Below, one piece after another: positions 25,789 through 33,738 of a stretch of DNA of 64,000 nt. The notes under the pieces were generated by a model. That model made no database searches and was not told the DNA's origin. It saw only the letters and a list, made by a program, of their open reading frames with translations. The stretch's first letter is position 1, and the number at the start of each line of letters is the position of its first letter. Made by a program: the position numbers and the translations under genes. The DNA comes from an uncultured Lachnospiraceae bacterium (GTDB lineage Bacteria > Bacillota > Clostridia > Lachnospirales > Lachnospiraceae): positions 1 to 64,000 of the forward strand of contig CANQUC010000003.1 of NCBI GenBank assembly GCA_947626945.1, in the 5' to 3' direction.

Positions 25789-26637
25789 TTAAGCTTTGCC
25801 GTCGCTTCCGCATACCCGGATCCGGTTCATCACAAGCTCTTTCACATTCTCCCGTCCCACCGCGCTGTACTTCTTTGGATCAAACGTATCCGGCGCCTGA
25901 GCAAGCACCTGTTTGACGCCGTTGCTGAAGGCAATGCGAAGCTCCGTGGCAAAATTCACCTTGCAGATACCCCGGCGGATGCTTTCCTGAACTGCCTGGT
26001 CGGTCAGACCGGACGCTCCGTGAAGCACAAGGGGAATGGATACTACTTTACGAATCTCCGACAGACGGTCCAGATCCAGCTTGGGCTCTCCCACATAAAC
26101 CCCATGGGCAGTACCAATGGCAACCGCAAGAGAAGACACGCCGGTCCGCTCCACAAATTCGGCCGCCTCCGCAGGCACCGTGTATCCTCCCGCGCCGCCG
26201 TCCAGATCATCCTCTTTGCCGCCCACCTTGCCAAGCTCTGCCTCCACAGGCACCTGCGCGGGTGCGCAGGCGTCCACTACCGCTTTGGTCACGGCGATGT
26301 TTTCCTCAAACACATTGTGAGATCCGTCGATCATCACAGAAGTATAACCGGCCCGCAGGGCCTGCATGGCCAGTTCAAAGCTGCTGCCATGGTCAAGATG
26401 CACCGCGATGGGCACCTTGGCCGCTTCGGCGGCCGCTTTTACGTTTGCGTAATAATAATCCAGTCCCCCGTAGCTGACGGTGGACGGAGTGGTCTGCATG
26501 ATGACCGGCGCCCCCAGGGCCTCCGCGGCAGCGGCCACAGCCTGTACCATTTCCATATTTTCCACATTGAACGCGCCTACGGCATACCCGCCCTTTTGCG
26601 CGTCCAAAAGCATTTGTTTTGTTGTTACCAATGGCAT
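25789..26637 (-). CDS. Class II ketose-bisphosphate aldolase, GatY/KbaY-like
   Basis: Zinc-dependent aldolase of 282 residues, likely for tagatose-1,6-bisphosphate (or fructose-1,6-bisphosphate). Motifs: VGAFNVENMEMVQAV, the zinc site VHLDHGSSFE, GTAHGVYVGEPKLD and LHGASGL. The short length and the GTAHGVY motif fit the GatY/KbaY group. I choose the ATG at 26637, 7 bases after GGAGG; an ATG at 26658 would leave a leader of about 10 bases. It is the first gene of the operon. Confidence 0.88.
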   Translation of the reverse strand: MPLVTTKQMLLDAQKGGYAVGAFNVENMEMVQAVAAAAEALGAPVIMQTTPSTVSYGGLDYYYANVKAAAEAAKVPIAVHLDHGSSFELAMQALRAGYTSVMIDGSHNVFEENIAVTKAVVDACAPAQVPVEAELGKVGGKEDDLDGGAGGYTVPAEAAEFVERTGVSSLAVAIGTAHGVYVGEPKLDLDRLSEIRKVVSIPLVLHGASGLTDQAVQESIRRGICKVNFATELRIAFSNGVKQVLAQAPDTFDPKKYSAVGRENVKELVMNRIRVCGSDGKA

Positions 26638-26675
26638 ATCCATTCCTCCCTTACCCATTTTATCCGGCTGCCTTT

Positions 26676-26704
26676 ATTATAGCATTCCGGTTTTTTACAT
26701 TCAA
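26676..26704 (-). promoter_or_regulatory. Promoter of the polyol operon
   Basis: TTGAAT (26704-26699), 17-base spacer and consensus TATAAT (26681-26676) on the minus strand, just after the stop of the glycosyltransferase gene. No cre-like operator was evident. Confidence 0.75.
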
Positions 26705-26732
26705 GGAAAAGCCGTGTCCTCCGGCATCTTTC

Positions 26733-29700
26733 TCAGGTCACCAGCGTCCAGGTGTCAAACCAGCGCAGCCAGTGATCTACGAAAGTCTTCTCCACAGGAT
26801 GACCGGAAAGCACCGGATAGAACAAAACGAACAATCCGATGGCGGCGGCCACATAACCAAACACCGCCGCTCTGCGGCCTTTGCTCTTACCGGCAAACTG
26901 CAGGCATACATACCCCAGCATCAGCGTTACAAAAGGCACGCTGGGGAAGTAATGATACATATAAGTCGTGCGGCTTACAAGCATCCAGGGCATATACTGC
27001 GCCAGATAGCCTACGGTGAGAAATCCCGCTTTCCGATCTTTTCTGGCGATGGCCAGGTACAGCACCATAAAGAATGCCGGGATCCCTGCCCACCAGACAA
27101 GAGGATTTCCAAAAGCGCTGATCCCCTCGGATACCAGCGCGGAGGGATGTCCGCTGTAATACCACACCGGTCTCTTGAGGATCGGCCACTCATACCAGCG
27201 GGAGGCATAGTCATGCTGGGACACCAGTTTGCTGTGATAGTTGAACATGGTCTGCTGATTGCGGGCCATCCTGGCAAAAAGCCCCGCCCCGGTATTGTCC
27301 CGGAAAGGAATATAGGACAAGGTGTAAATACATACGGGGATCACGATAAATACCAGACAGCAGAACAAAATGGTGTTCTTTGTATAAACCGGGAATTTTC
27401 TGATCACGTCTTTGTGGGCGATATTGCCGGTAAACTCCTCCGGGTGCGTTTTCGCGTACACATACTCCCGGTACCGCCGGTACAGGATCACAAAGAAGAC
27501 CACAGCCAGTCCCGCTGCCGCATAGACCCCGGTCCACTTGCACGCCACGCCAAGCCCCATGGAAATGCCGCAGAGGGCCAGAGGCCGGTAGGTCTTCTCC
27601 AGAGGCGTATCGTAAAAGCTCATAGTGGAGTAGCGATACATAAAGTAATACATCAGGATCACAAAGAACGTAACAAACACGTCAATGGTCGCGATCCTGG
27701 TCTGAACAAAGTGCATAAAATCAAAGGCAAACAGCAGGGTCACCACAATGGAGATCCAGCTTTCCCGGAACATCCGCTTGGCAAACAGGTAGATAAAGGG
27801 CAGCATGAGAACCCCAAACAGCGCTCCCATAAACCGCCAGCCAAAGGGATTCACCCCAAAGATTCGCATACCCAGGGAGATCAGGATCTTGCCCAGAGGC
27901 GGATGGGTATTTTCATAGCTGTACAGGCCGTGCATATATTCGTAGGCTGTACGGGCGTGATAAACCTCATCGAAATAACTGCTGTTCATACTGGTGGCGC
28001 GCCCGGTAAACAGATCCTGCTCGTCAAACAGCTGCGGATACTCGTCGGCGTTCATAGGCAGCACCGGCTGTCCCTGACCGTCTAAGAATACCAGTTCCCA
28101 GATTGCCGCTTCATTGGACAGAGAAGTGAACCGCACAAAGGACTGATTGATCTGCTGGTTCAGAGAGACTTTCTGCCATTTGAACACAGAAGAAAATTCC
28201 GTGTTCTCTTTCAGGGAGATCCAGGGTCCAAGAGGGCTGTCGGACGCGTCCACGTTGAACTTACGGTCCGAGTAATTGCCCAGATAATAATGGATCTCGG
28301 TGATGGTAACCCCTTTATCAAAATGAAACACCAGCGTGTCGTTGACTGTATGAGTTTCCCAGCCGGTGACCGGAGCCTGCCGGTCTCCCAGATCATGGAA
28401 AGTGATCAGACAAAACACTCCGCTGATGAGAATCATTGCCAGAATGTCCCACCTGGTAATCTTTGCCGGTTTTTGAGACGGGCGAATGATGGACTGCTCT
28501 GCGTCCTTTGCGCTTTTTTCAAAAACGCCCCGGATCTGTCTCGCCATCTGGGAAGCGCCGTCTTCTGTCATCTCGTCGGCCGTCTCTCTCCGGTAATAGT
28601 TCCATCCCAGGAAACAGATCCCCAGAAAACCCGCTACCGTCAGAAATCCAATGAACCTGCTGTAGGGATCCTTCCAGTCAAAATTGGAGGCGTCATAATG
28701 AAAGAGCACGTCCCACATATTCAGCAGCTGTACCAGGCTCAGTCCCACATACGCAATGAAAAACTCTTTTCTGGGCCGGACAGCATACAGCCCCAGCAGC
28801 AAAAGCAGGGCATAAAACATATAGCGCTCGTGCATCCGCACCGACAGAGTAAAGATTCCTACAATGATAAAAGCGGACAGGAAGAAATATTTGGATCGGT
28901 CCTTTTTGCTCCTGAACCACATGATCAAAGCCGCCGCGAAGATCAGCACAATGAATATGGTTCCCCAGGCGGCGCAGGAAAGGCCCAGGACCTTTTCCGT
29001 CTGTTCATGCCAGTTCATGCCCAGCATTGCCCAGAAATTGTAGGCGTTTACCGTTGCCTTTGGATAGGAGCTGACCGTATCTCCATACTGAGCGATCACT
29101 TCTTTCAGACCAAAAGGAATGGCCAGAAGGATCATGCCGCAGATAGAAGCGATGCCGGAAAACAGATTGATCAGAAAATTCTTCAGACGGAACCCGTTTA
29201 AAAATACCCGGTCGATGATTCCCACCAGAAGCACCGGGAAGATAAAGGCCATCTGAGGCTTCATCAAAAGGCCTATGGCAAAGCATACATAGGCCAGAGG
29301 CATTTTTTCCTTATAGATATTATAACAGACGAGAAGCATCAAAAGGGCCGTGATGGAATCCACCTGTCCCCAGACAGAAGAATTGAACAGCACCGTAGGG
29401 CTGAACACATAAATTGCCGCGCAGATCAGGCCGTGTCTCTGGCTGAGCCGCTCCTTTGCCAGCAGATAAACTACATAGCCGGAAGCCAGATCGCAGATCA
29501 TGGCAGGCAGCTTGGTCAGCAAAATGGAGATCGGGGCGTAATTGTCCAGGCCAAAACGGCTGCGCAAAGCGCCCAGCACCCAAAGCACATACATATATCC
29601 GGGCGGATAATCGCTGAATCCGTCTCCCTTGTAAAACGCGGGAATCCCCTGGGAAAACAGCCTGTCTGCCCATCCCATAAAGCAGTTCATATCAATATTG

Positions 29701-29807
29701 TGCCCCCGGTAGATACCGCCCAAAAAAAGACGCAGTAAAAAGCCGGCGGCCAGCAGCCACAAGATCGCTCTGGAATTCTGTTTCTTGTTCCTGATCACCT
29801 GATCCAT
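26733..29807 (-). CDS. Large two-module GT-C membrane glycosyltransferase (PMT-related)
   Basis: A polytopic membrane protein of 1024 residues. The N-terminal half (about 1-440) is a multi-helix GT-C-like module. Residues about 475-580 form a non-membrane, beta-rich segment (TVNDTLVFHFDKGVTITEIH) resembling a discoidin/F5-8C sandwich. The C-terminal half is a protein O-mannosyltransferase (PMT)-like module with the conserved acidic pair in YFDEVYHARTAYEYM (about residue 613) and THPPLGK. The family uses polyprenyl-phosphate sugars to glycosylate proteins or glycans outside the membrane. It has its own promoter. The acceptor is unknown; the LamG surface protein next to it is a candidate. Confidence 0.82.
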   Translation of the reverse strand: MDQVIRNKKQNSRAILWLLAAGFLLRLFLGGIYRGHNIDMNCFMGWADRLFSQGIPAFYKGDGFSDYPPGYMYVLWVLGALRSRFGLDNYAPISILLTKLPAMICDLASGYVVYLLAKERLSQRHGLICAAIYVFSPTVLFNSSVWGQVDSITALLMLLVCYNIYKEKMPLAYVCFAIGLLMKPQMAFIFPVLLVGIIDRVFLNGFRLKNFLINLFSGIASICGMILLAIPFGLKEVIAQYGDTVSSYPKATVNAYNFWAMLGMNWHEQTEKVLGLSCAAWGTIFIVLIFAAALIMWFRSKKDRSKYFFLSAFIIVGIFTLSVRMHERYMFYALLLLLGLYAVRPRKEFFIAYVGLSLVQLLNMWDVLFHYDASNFDWKDPYSRFIGFLTVAGFLGICFLGWNYYRRETADEMTEDGASQMARQIRGVFEKSAKDAEQSIIRPSQKPAKITRWDILAMILISGVFCLITFHDLGDRQAPVTGWETHTVNDTLVFHFDKGVTITEIHYYLGNYSDRKFNVDASDSPLGPWISLKENTEFSSVFKWQKVSLNQQINQSFVRFTSLSNEAAIWELVFLDGQGQPVLPMNADEYPQLFDEQDLFTGRATSMNSSYFDEVYHARTAYEYMHGLYSYENTHPPLGKILISLGMRIFGVNPFGWRFMGALFGVLMLPFIYLFAKRMFRESWISIVVTLLFAFDFMHFVQTRIATIDVFVTFFVILMYYFMYRYSTMSFYDTPLEKTYRPLALCGISMGLGVACKWTGVYAAAGLAVVFFVILYRRYREYVYAKTHPEEFTGNIAHKDVIRKFPVYTKNTILFCCLVFIVIPVCIYTLSYIPFRDNTGAGLFARMARNQQTMFNYHSKLVSQHDYASRWYEWPILKRPVWYYSGHPSALVSEGISAFGNPLVWWAGIPAFFMVLYLAIARKDRKAGFLTVGYLAQYMPWMLVSRTTYMYHYFPSVPFVTLMLGYVCLQFAGKSKGRRAAVFGYVAAAIGLFVLFYPVLSGHPVEKTFVDHWLRWFDTWTLVT

Positions 29808-29837
29808 ATTCCTTAGCCCTTTCCTGAAATTTAATTT

Positions 29838-29866
29838 ATTCTAACACAACGGCGGCAGAAATACAA
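29838..29866 (-). promoter_or_regulatory. Promoter of the GT-C glycosyltransferase gene
   Basis: TTGTAT (29866-29861), 17-base spacer, TAGAAT (29843-29838) on the minus strand, about 30 bases before the start codon. Confidence 0.6.
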
Positions 29867-29886
29867 GGCATATTCCCCCGCGATCC

Positions 29887-29926
29887 ATGGCTTTGCGGAC
29901 AATTACTTATGGCTTTGCGGGCAATT
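29887..29926. repeat. Tandem 22-base direct repeat upstream of the glycosyltransferase promoter
   Basis: Two copies of ATGGCTTTGCGGRCAATT spaced 22 bases apart (starting 29887 and 29909). The stretch 29808-30061 contains no plausible gene; besides this repeat it holds the promoter and the terminator listed separately. Two turns of helix between copies would fit a regulator binding site, but there is no further support. Confidence 0.35.
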
Positions 29927-29990
29927 CCTTTGAAAGTCTTTTGGGATTTGTCCGGTCAAATGAGATAAAACAGCCCCATGGAACAGGGCA

Positions 29991-30040
29991 AAAAAAGGAC
30001 GTCCCTCAAGTCTTATGACTTTTGGGACGTCCCTGTTTTT
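29991..30040 (-). terminator. Terminator of the LamG protein gene
   Basis: On the minus strand a 16-bp stem with two mismatches (GGACGTCCC..AAGTC / GACTT..GGGACGTCC) and a short loop is followed by seven T residues, 22 bases after the stop codon. Confidence 0.85.
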
Positions 30041-30061
30041 AAGTTACGGAACCGCCGGTGA

Positions 30062-33000
30062 TTACTGAGCAGATCTTCTTCTGCGTGTAACCACTACCGC
30101 GGCAAATGCTGCTGCAAGAAGCAGGATCGGAAGTACAACATTCATCATGTCTCCGGTCTTTCCTGCATTGGAGCTGCCGGAATTGGATCCGCTCTTACTG
30201 TTGTTGCTGTTATTTGCGTTGCCGGAGATGCTGCCTGCGGGAGGAAGCGATGTGCCTTCCTTTACCTCTACCAGAGCAAAGACGCCAAGCTCTCTTGTCT
30301 GGAATGTCAGCCCGCCCATTACGGTCTTGCCGTTGATGGAAACAACCGTACAGCGGCTTGCTGTGTATCCGCTTGGAGGCGTAATGGTAACCGTCACATC
30401 CGCGGTAGGCTGTATGGTCTCACCGTCTTTTTCAATATGGATGTCGTAAAGCAGCCGCTGCGCAACCTGCAGGTTGGCGATACCGGCCAGAACCGCGTCC
30501 GCGTTTGCGTATGCGCTTGCCATATCTGCTGTGCCAAGGGTGGTCACAACCAGTTCGCAGCCATCCGGGATAGCCCCTGCGGGAACTGTCACGGTCACAC
30601 CGTTGGCAGATGCCGTCAGAGATCCGTCAGCGCCTGCGGTAAACGGATTCTTTGCTACAACGCTGTTGGGATTCTGTGCCTCGGAACCGGCCTCAATATC
30701 CTCGCCGGCCACAGGACCGGACACATTGGCGGCCTCTGTCTGATACAGCTGCTGTACCTGCTCCGCGGTCATATCGGTGTCATAGTAAGTGATGTTATCA
30801 TAGTAGCCCTGGCTTGCTGTCTGATAGGTTCTGTCACTGCCGGGCACATTGGAAACACCGATGTAGGCGGTGGTATCTGCCTGGGTCAGGAACGTCATCA
30901 GAGGCGTCGCGCCCTGATTGTCGGAAGCCAGTTTGAACTTGGCAAATCCGTCATTAACTCTTGCGTAATATCCGTCAAAGAACCGGGGACCATAGAATGA
31001 AGGAAGTCCCTGATTATCAATCCGGTTGTTGGGCAGCTGCTTGCCGTCATAATACATGGTGATGCCCGCGTTGTTCATGACAACCGTCACAAAATGCCAC
31101 TGGCTAAAGCTCTGAAGACGATCTGCGTACTCCTGCAATGCCTGACCGGCTGCTTCTCTGTAACCGGGCTGAGACTTCTGCTCAAATACCATGTATCTTG
31201 TAGAAGTATAGAAAGAGTTCTTCAGAGAAGTATATACAGGGGTATCATAGCCTGCTTCAAAGTTTGCCTCCATGGAGGACATTACCCACAGGCCTGTGCG
31301 GGTCTCTTTATCCTTATTTGCGTCCTGGATCTTGGAGTGCACCAGCTTCTTGGGCTCATCCCGGAAACTGATATTGATGGAATTCTGAATCTGATTTCTT
31401 CTGTCATCAGGTTTTCCTCTGTACCAGTAGGAAACCGTTGCGCCGGTCAGATCTTTTCCCGCAAAAGGATTGGCAAATTCCGTACCGGAAGTTGCTGTCG
31501 CGGTTCCTTCATAAACTTTCAACACATGACCGCGGACACCGTCATTGACCACCTCGGGAGCCTGGGTGCTGCCATTGGTGGATGCAGGGGACATGCCTGC
31601 GGGAGCGCCGTGGTTGGCATCAGAATCAAAGCTGAATTTCTGCAGCTCTGTAGCAGCCGGTTTTGCGGTCTTGGAATCCTTTACGCTGTCATAAAGAGCG
31701 GCTGCCTGGTCTGCCGTAAGAGGCTCGCCGTAGAATGAGATATCATCCAGCAAAGCGCCGTCTGCGGTACCGATCTTCTGGCCGTCCAGACCAAGGTTCG
31801 CGGTACCCTCGCCGCCGATCATCAGCTTGGTGTTCTCGTTGGAAATCCAGTTCAGCATAGGCTGATCCATCTTGTTTGCAGGAGAAGGATTAGCCGTACC
31901 GTTTTTATTCCAGTCGTCAGCGCCTTTCAGACCCCAGGTGGCTCCTCTCAGGCCGTACCCGTAGTTGAAACGCTTGCCTGCGATCCGGGAGTCAAATCCA
32001 ATACCGGCCGTAGGAGAATACTTCCACTCTCTTTCGCCGTCGATCTTCTCGCCGTCCACATAGAAGTCTACCCAGTCGTTCATGATGACGCAGGTCACAT
32101 AATGCCACTCGGTATCAGGCACTTCCTGCCCGTTCTCATCGGTCTTTGTGCCGGTCTCGTCCAGCACATATCCGTCGCCCTGGAACGCCAGCATATTGTA
32201 ATGCTTGCCTTCCTGGTATTCGCCGTTCTTATATTCGGCGGTGTTGGGGTTTTCCTCCTTGGAGCCCTGAATTACCACGTTCTTCGGCTTGCCGGTTGCC
32301 TCGTCCGCAACCTGCTTCATTGCGTAGTGATCTTCCTTAAACGCGAAAGAGTTGGAAGCGGCAATGGTCAGGGAGCCGTGCACATGGCTTCTCTTAACCA
32401 TACTGCCCTTATCCACATCCAGCGTATTGTAGGCGGTGGTATTCAGATTCTGACCGATCTCGGTAACGCCGGTCATCTTGCCGTCGGGGCCTCTGAATTT
32501 GGTGCTGCTGTCCGGATCCTCAAAGTAATACTTCTCTGAAGGAGTGGCAGGATAGTCCGGATTGAAGCGGATCAGCTTGCCATAATCCTTGAAGCAGTGG
32601 TAAACCTGATCGTTGGAAGGATCCCTGTCGTTTTTCTGATCCGTCAGGTCGTATGCGGTACCCAGTGAAAAATCGGCTGCCGTATAGGTGTCGCCGCTGT
32701 ACTCGCCTACATAGCTTTCCTTTCCGTCTTTCAAAATGGCGTTGGCCGCTTCGCAGGCCTCGTATTTGATCAGGTCGTCGTCCTGATACTGGAGAGTTCC
32801 GTTGCCGTCGGGGCCGTCATTCTGGAAAGTGAGCAGGATGGAGTCGTTCTTTAACACGCCGTTGTCCTGCTGCTCCTGGGAAAGATCGTATACGGGAGCC
32901 TTTACCCAGTAGCTGATGGAAACGCCCTTTGTCCATACGGGACGTCCGTCGGAATCCTTTGCAGGCGTCTCAGAAAGATCCATGCCGGCAAAGGGATTCT

Positions 33001-33619
33001 TGATGTACATGGCGCTGTGGGTCTTCATCTCTTCCTGCAGAACAGACTTGGGATCTACCGGATCCAGAGGATTGCCCTCGTCGTCAAATCTGCCTGTGTA
33101 AGTGGGACGCACATCGTCCATTGTGGTAGTATCCGTTGCTTTTCTCGTATCGCTGAAAGTCTTGATGTATCTCTTGTAGACTTTTGTGCTGTCAAGCATC
33201 AGCACGGATCCGTAAGCTTCGTCCCAGTAAGTGGTGGGCTGGTTGCCGTCCACGCCGTACTGGTAGTCGCCGGCTAAAATGGCAGGTTCATCCGTTTTCA
33301 GCTCATATATGTAATTGCCATTCTGATCCAGCATGTAATTGCCGTCTTCATCTTTTACTTCTTCAAACAGAAGAATGTTGTCGTACTGACGAACATCTGC
33401 TTCATGCTCTTCTGCTTCGCCCATGATTCCCTTGTCGAAATCAACGGTAGTAATGGGATCGGGCAGCTGTACATCTGCCGCCTTTACTACTGTCTCCTCC
33501 GGAGCAACAGCGGGAATCCCTGACAGGCTTGCGGGTACTACCATCGCCAGCGCCAGCGCCGTGCAAAGCACTGTTTTGGCCGCCTTACGGATGACAGAAC
33601 CCTGATTGGATTTTCTCAT
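30062..33619 (-). CDS. Large secreted LamG-domain protein with C-terminal membrane anchor
   Basis: A surface protein of 1185 residues. It has an N-terminal signal peptide (hydrophobic core to about residue 35) and two concanavalin/LamG-like modules, each with a typical HYVTCVIMNDWVDFYVDG or HFVTVVMNNAGITMYYDG strand (about residues 505 and 838) and a YYDNITYYDTDMTAEQVQQLY-like end. A Ser/Asn/Gly-rich linker, the motif GKTGD, a hydrophobic helix and RRRR at the C-terminus follow. This looks like a degenerate sortase signal without the LP of LPxTG. LamG domains bind carbohydrates or proteins; the ligand is unknown. It contains almost no cysteine. The gene is monocistronic. Confidence 0.85.
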   Translation of the reverse strand: MRKSNQGSVIRKAAKTVLCTALALAMVVPASLSGIPAVAPEETVVKAADVQLPDPITTVDFDKGIMGEAEEHEADVRQYDNILLFEEVKDEDGNYMLDQNGNYIYELKTDEPAILAGDYQYGVDGNQPTTYWDEAYGSVLMLDSTKVYKRYIKTFSDTRKATDTTTMDDVRPTYTGRFDDEGNPLDPVDPKSVLQEEMKTHSAMYIKNPFAGMDLSETPAKDSDGRPVWTKGVSISYWVKAPVYDLSQEQQDNGVLKNDSILLTFQNDGPDGNGTLQYQDDDLIKYEACEAANAILKDGKESYVGEYSGDTYTAADFSLGTAYDLTDQKNDRDPSNDQVYHCFKDYGKLIRFNPDYPATPSEKYYFEDPDSSTKFRGPDGKMTGVTEIGQNLNTTAYNTLDVDKGSMVKRSHVHGSLTIAASNSFAFKEDHYAMKQVADEATGKPKNVVIQGSKEENPNTAEYKNGEYQEGKHYNMLAFQGDGYVLDETGTKTDENGQEVPDTEWHYVTCVIMNDWVDFYVDGEKIDGEREWKYSPTAGIGFDSRIAGKRFNYGYGLRGATWGLKGADDWNKNGTANPSPANKMDQPMLNWISNENTKLMIGGEGTANLGLDGQKIGTADGALLDDISFYGEPLTADQAAALYDSVKDSKTAKPAATELQKFSFDSDANHGAPAGMSPASTNGSTQAPEVVNDGVRGHVLKVYEGTATATSGTEFANPFAGKDLTGATVSYWYRGKPDDRRNQIQNSINISFRDEPKKLVHSKIQDANKDKETRTGLWVMSSMEANFEAGYDTPVYTSLKNSFYTSTRYMVFEQKSQPGYREAAGQALQEYADRLQSFSQWHFVTVVMNNAGITMYYDGKQLPNNRIDNQGLPSFYGPRFFDGYYARVNDGFAKFKLASDNQGATPLMTFLTQADTTAYIGVSNVPGSDRTYQTASQGYYDNITYYDTDMTAEQVQQLYQTEAANVSGPVAGEDIEAGSEAQNPNSVVAKNPFTAGADGSLTASANGVTVTVPAGAIPDGCELVVTTLGTADMASAYANADAVLAGIANLQVAQRLLYDIHIEKDGETIQPTADVTVTITPPSGYTASRCTVVSINGKTVMGGLTFQTRELGVFALVEVKEGTSLPPAGSISGNANNSNNSKSGSNSGSSNAGKTGDMMNVVLPILLLAAAFAAVVVTRRRRSAQ

Positions 33620-33670
33620 ATCAGTTCCCTTCCTTTCTAGTGTTGCAGATAAAGATACTACATCAATAGT

Positions 33671-33699
33671 AGTTTACTAAATTTATCAACAAAAAGCAA
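33671..33699 (-). promoter_or_regulatory. Possible promoter of the LamG protein gene
   Basis: TTGCTT (33699-33694), 17-base spacer, TAAACT (33676-33671) on the minus strand, about 52 bases before the start. TACTA/TAGTA direct and inverted repeats surround it and might be an operator. Confidence 0.45.
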
Positions 33700-33738
33700 G
33701 TAGTAAATCTTTTTTTGTGCATCTTGCCAAAAAATCCG

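Noticed and set aside
26619..28085. Long + strand open frame opposite the GT-C transferase
   Set aside because: Antisense shadow of a clear membrane protein; no independent SD or motif.
33620..33738. Terminator of the polC operon
   Set aside because: No GC-rich stem with a T-run was found between the polC stop and the next promoter.
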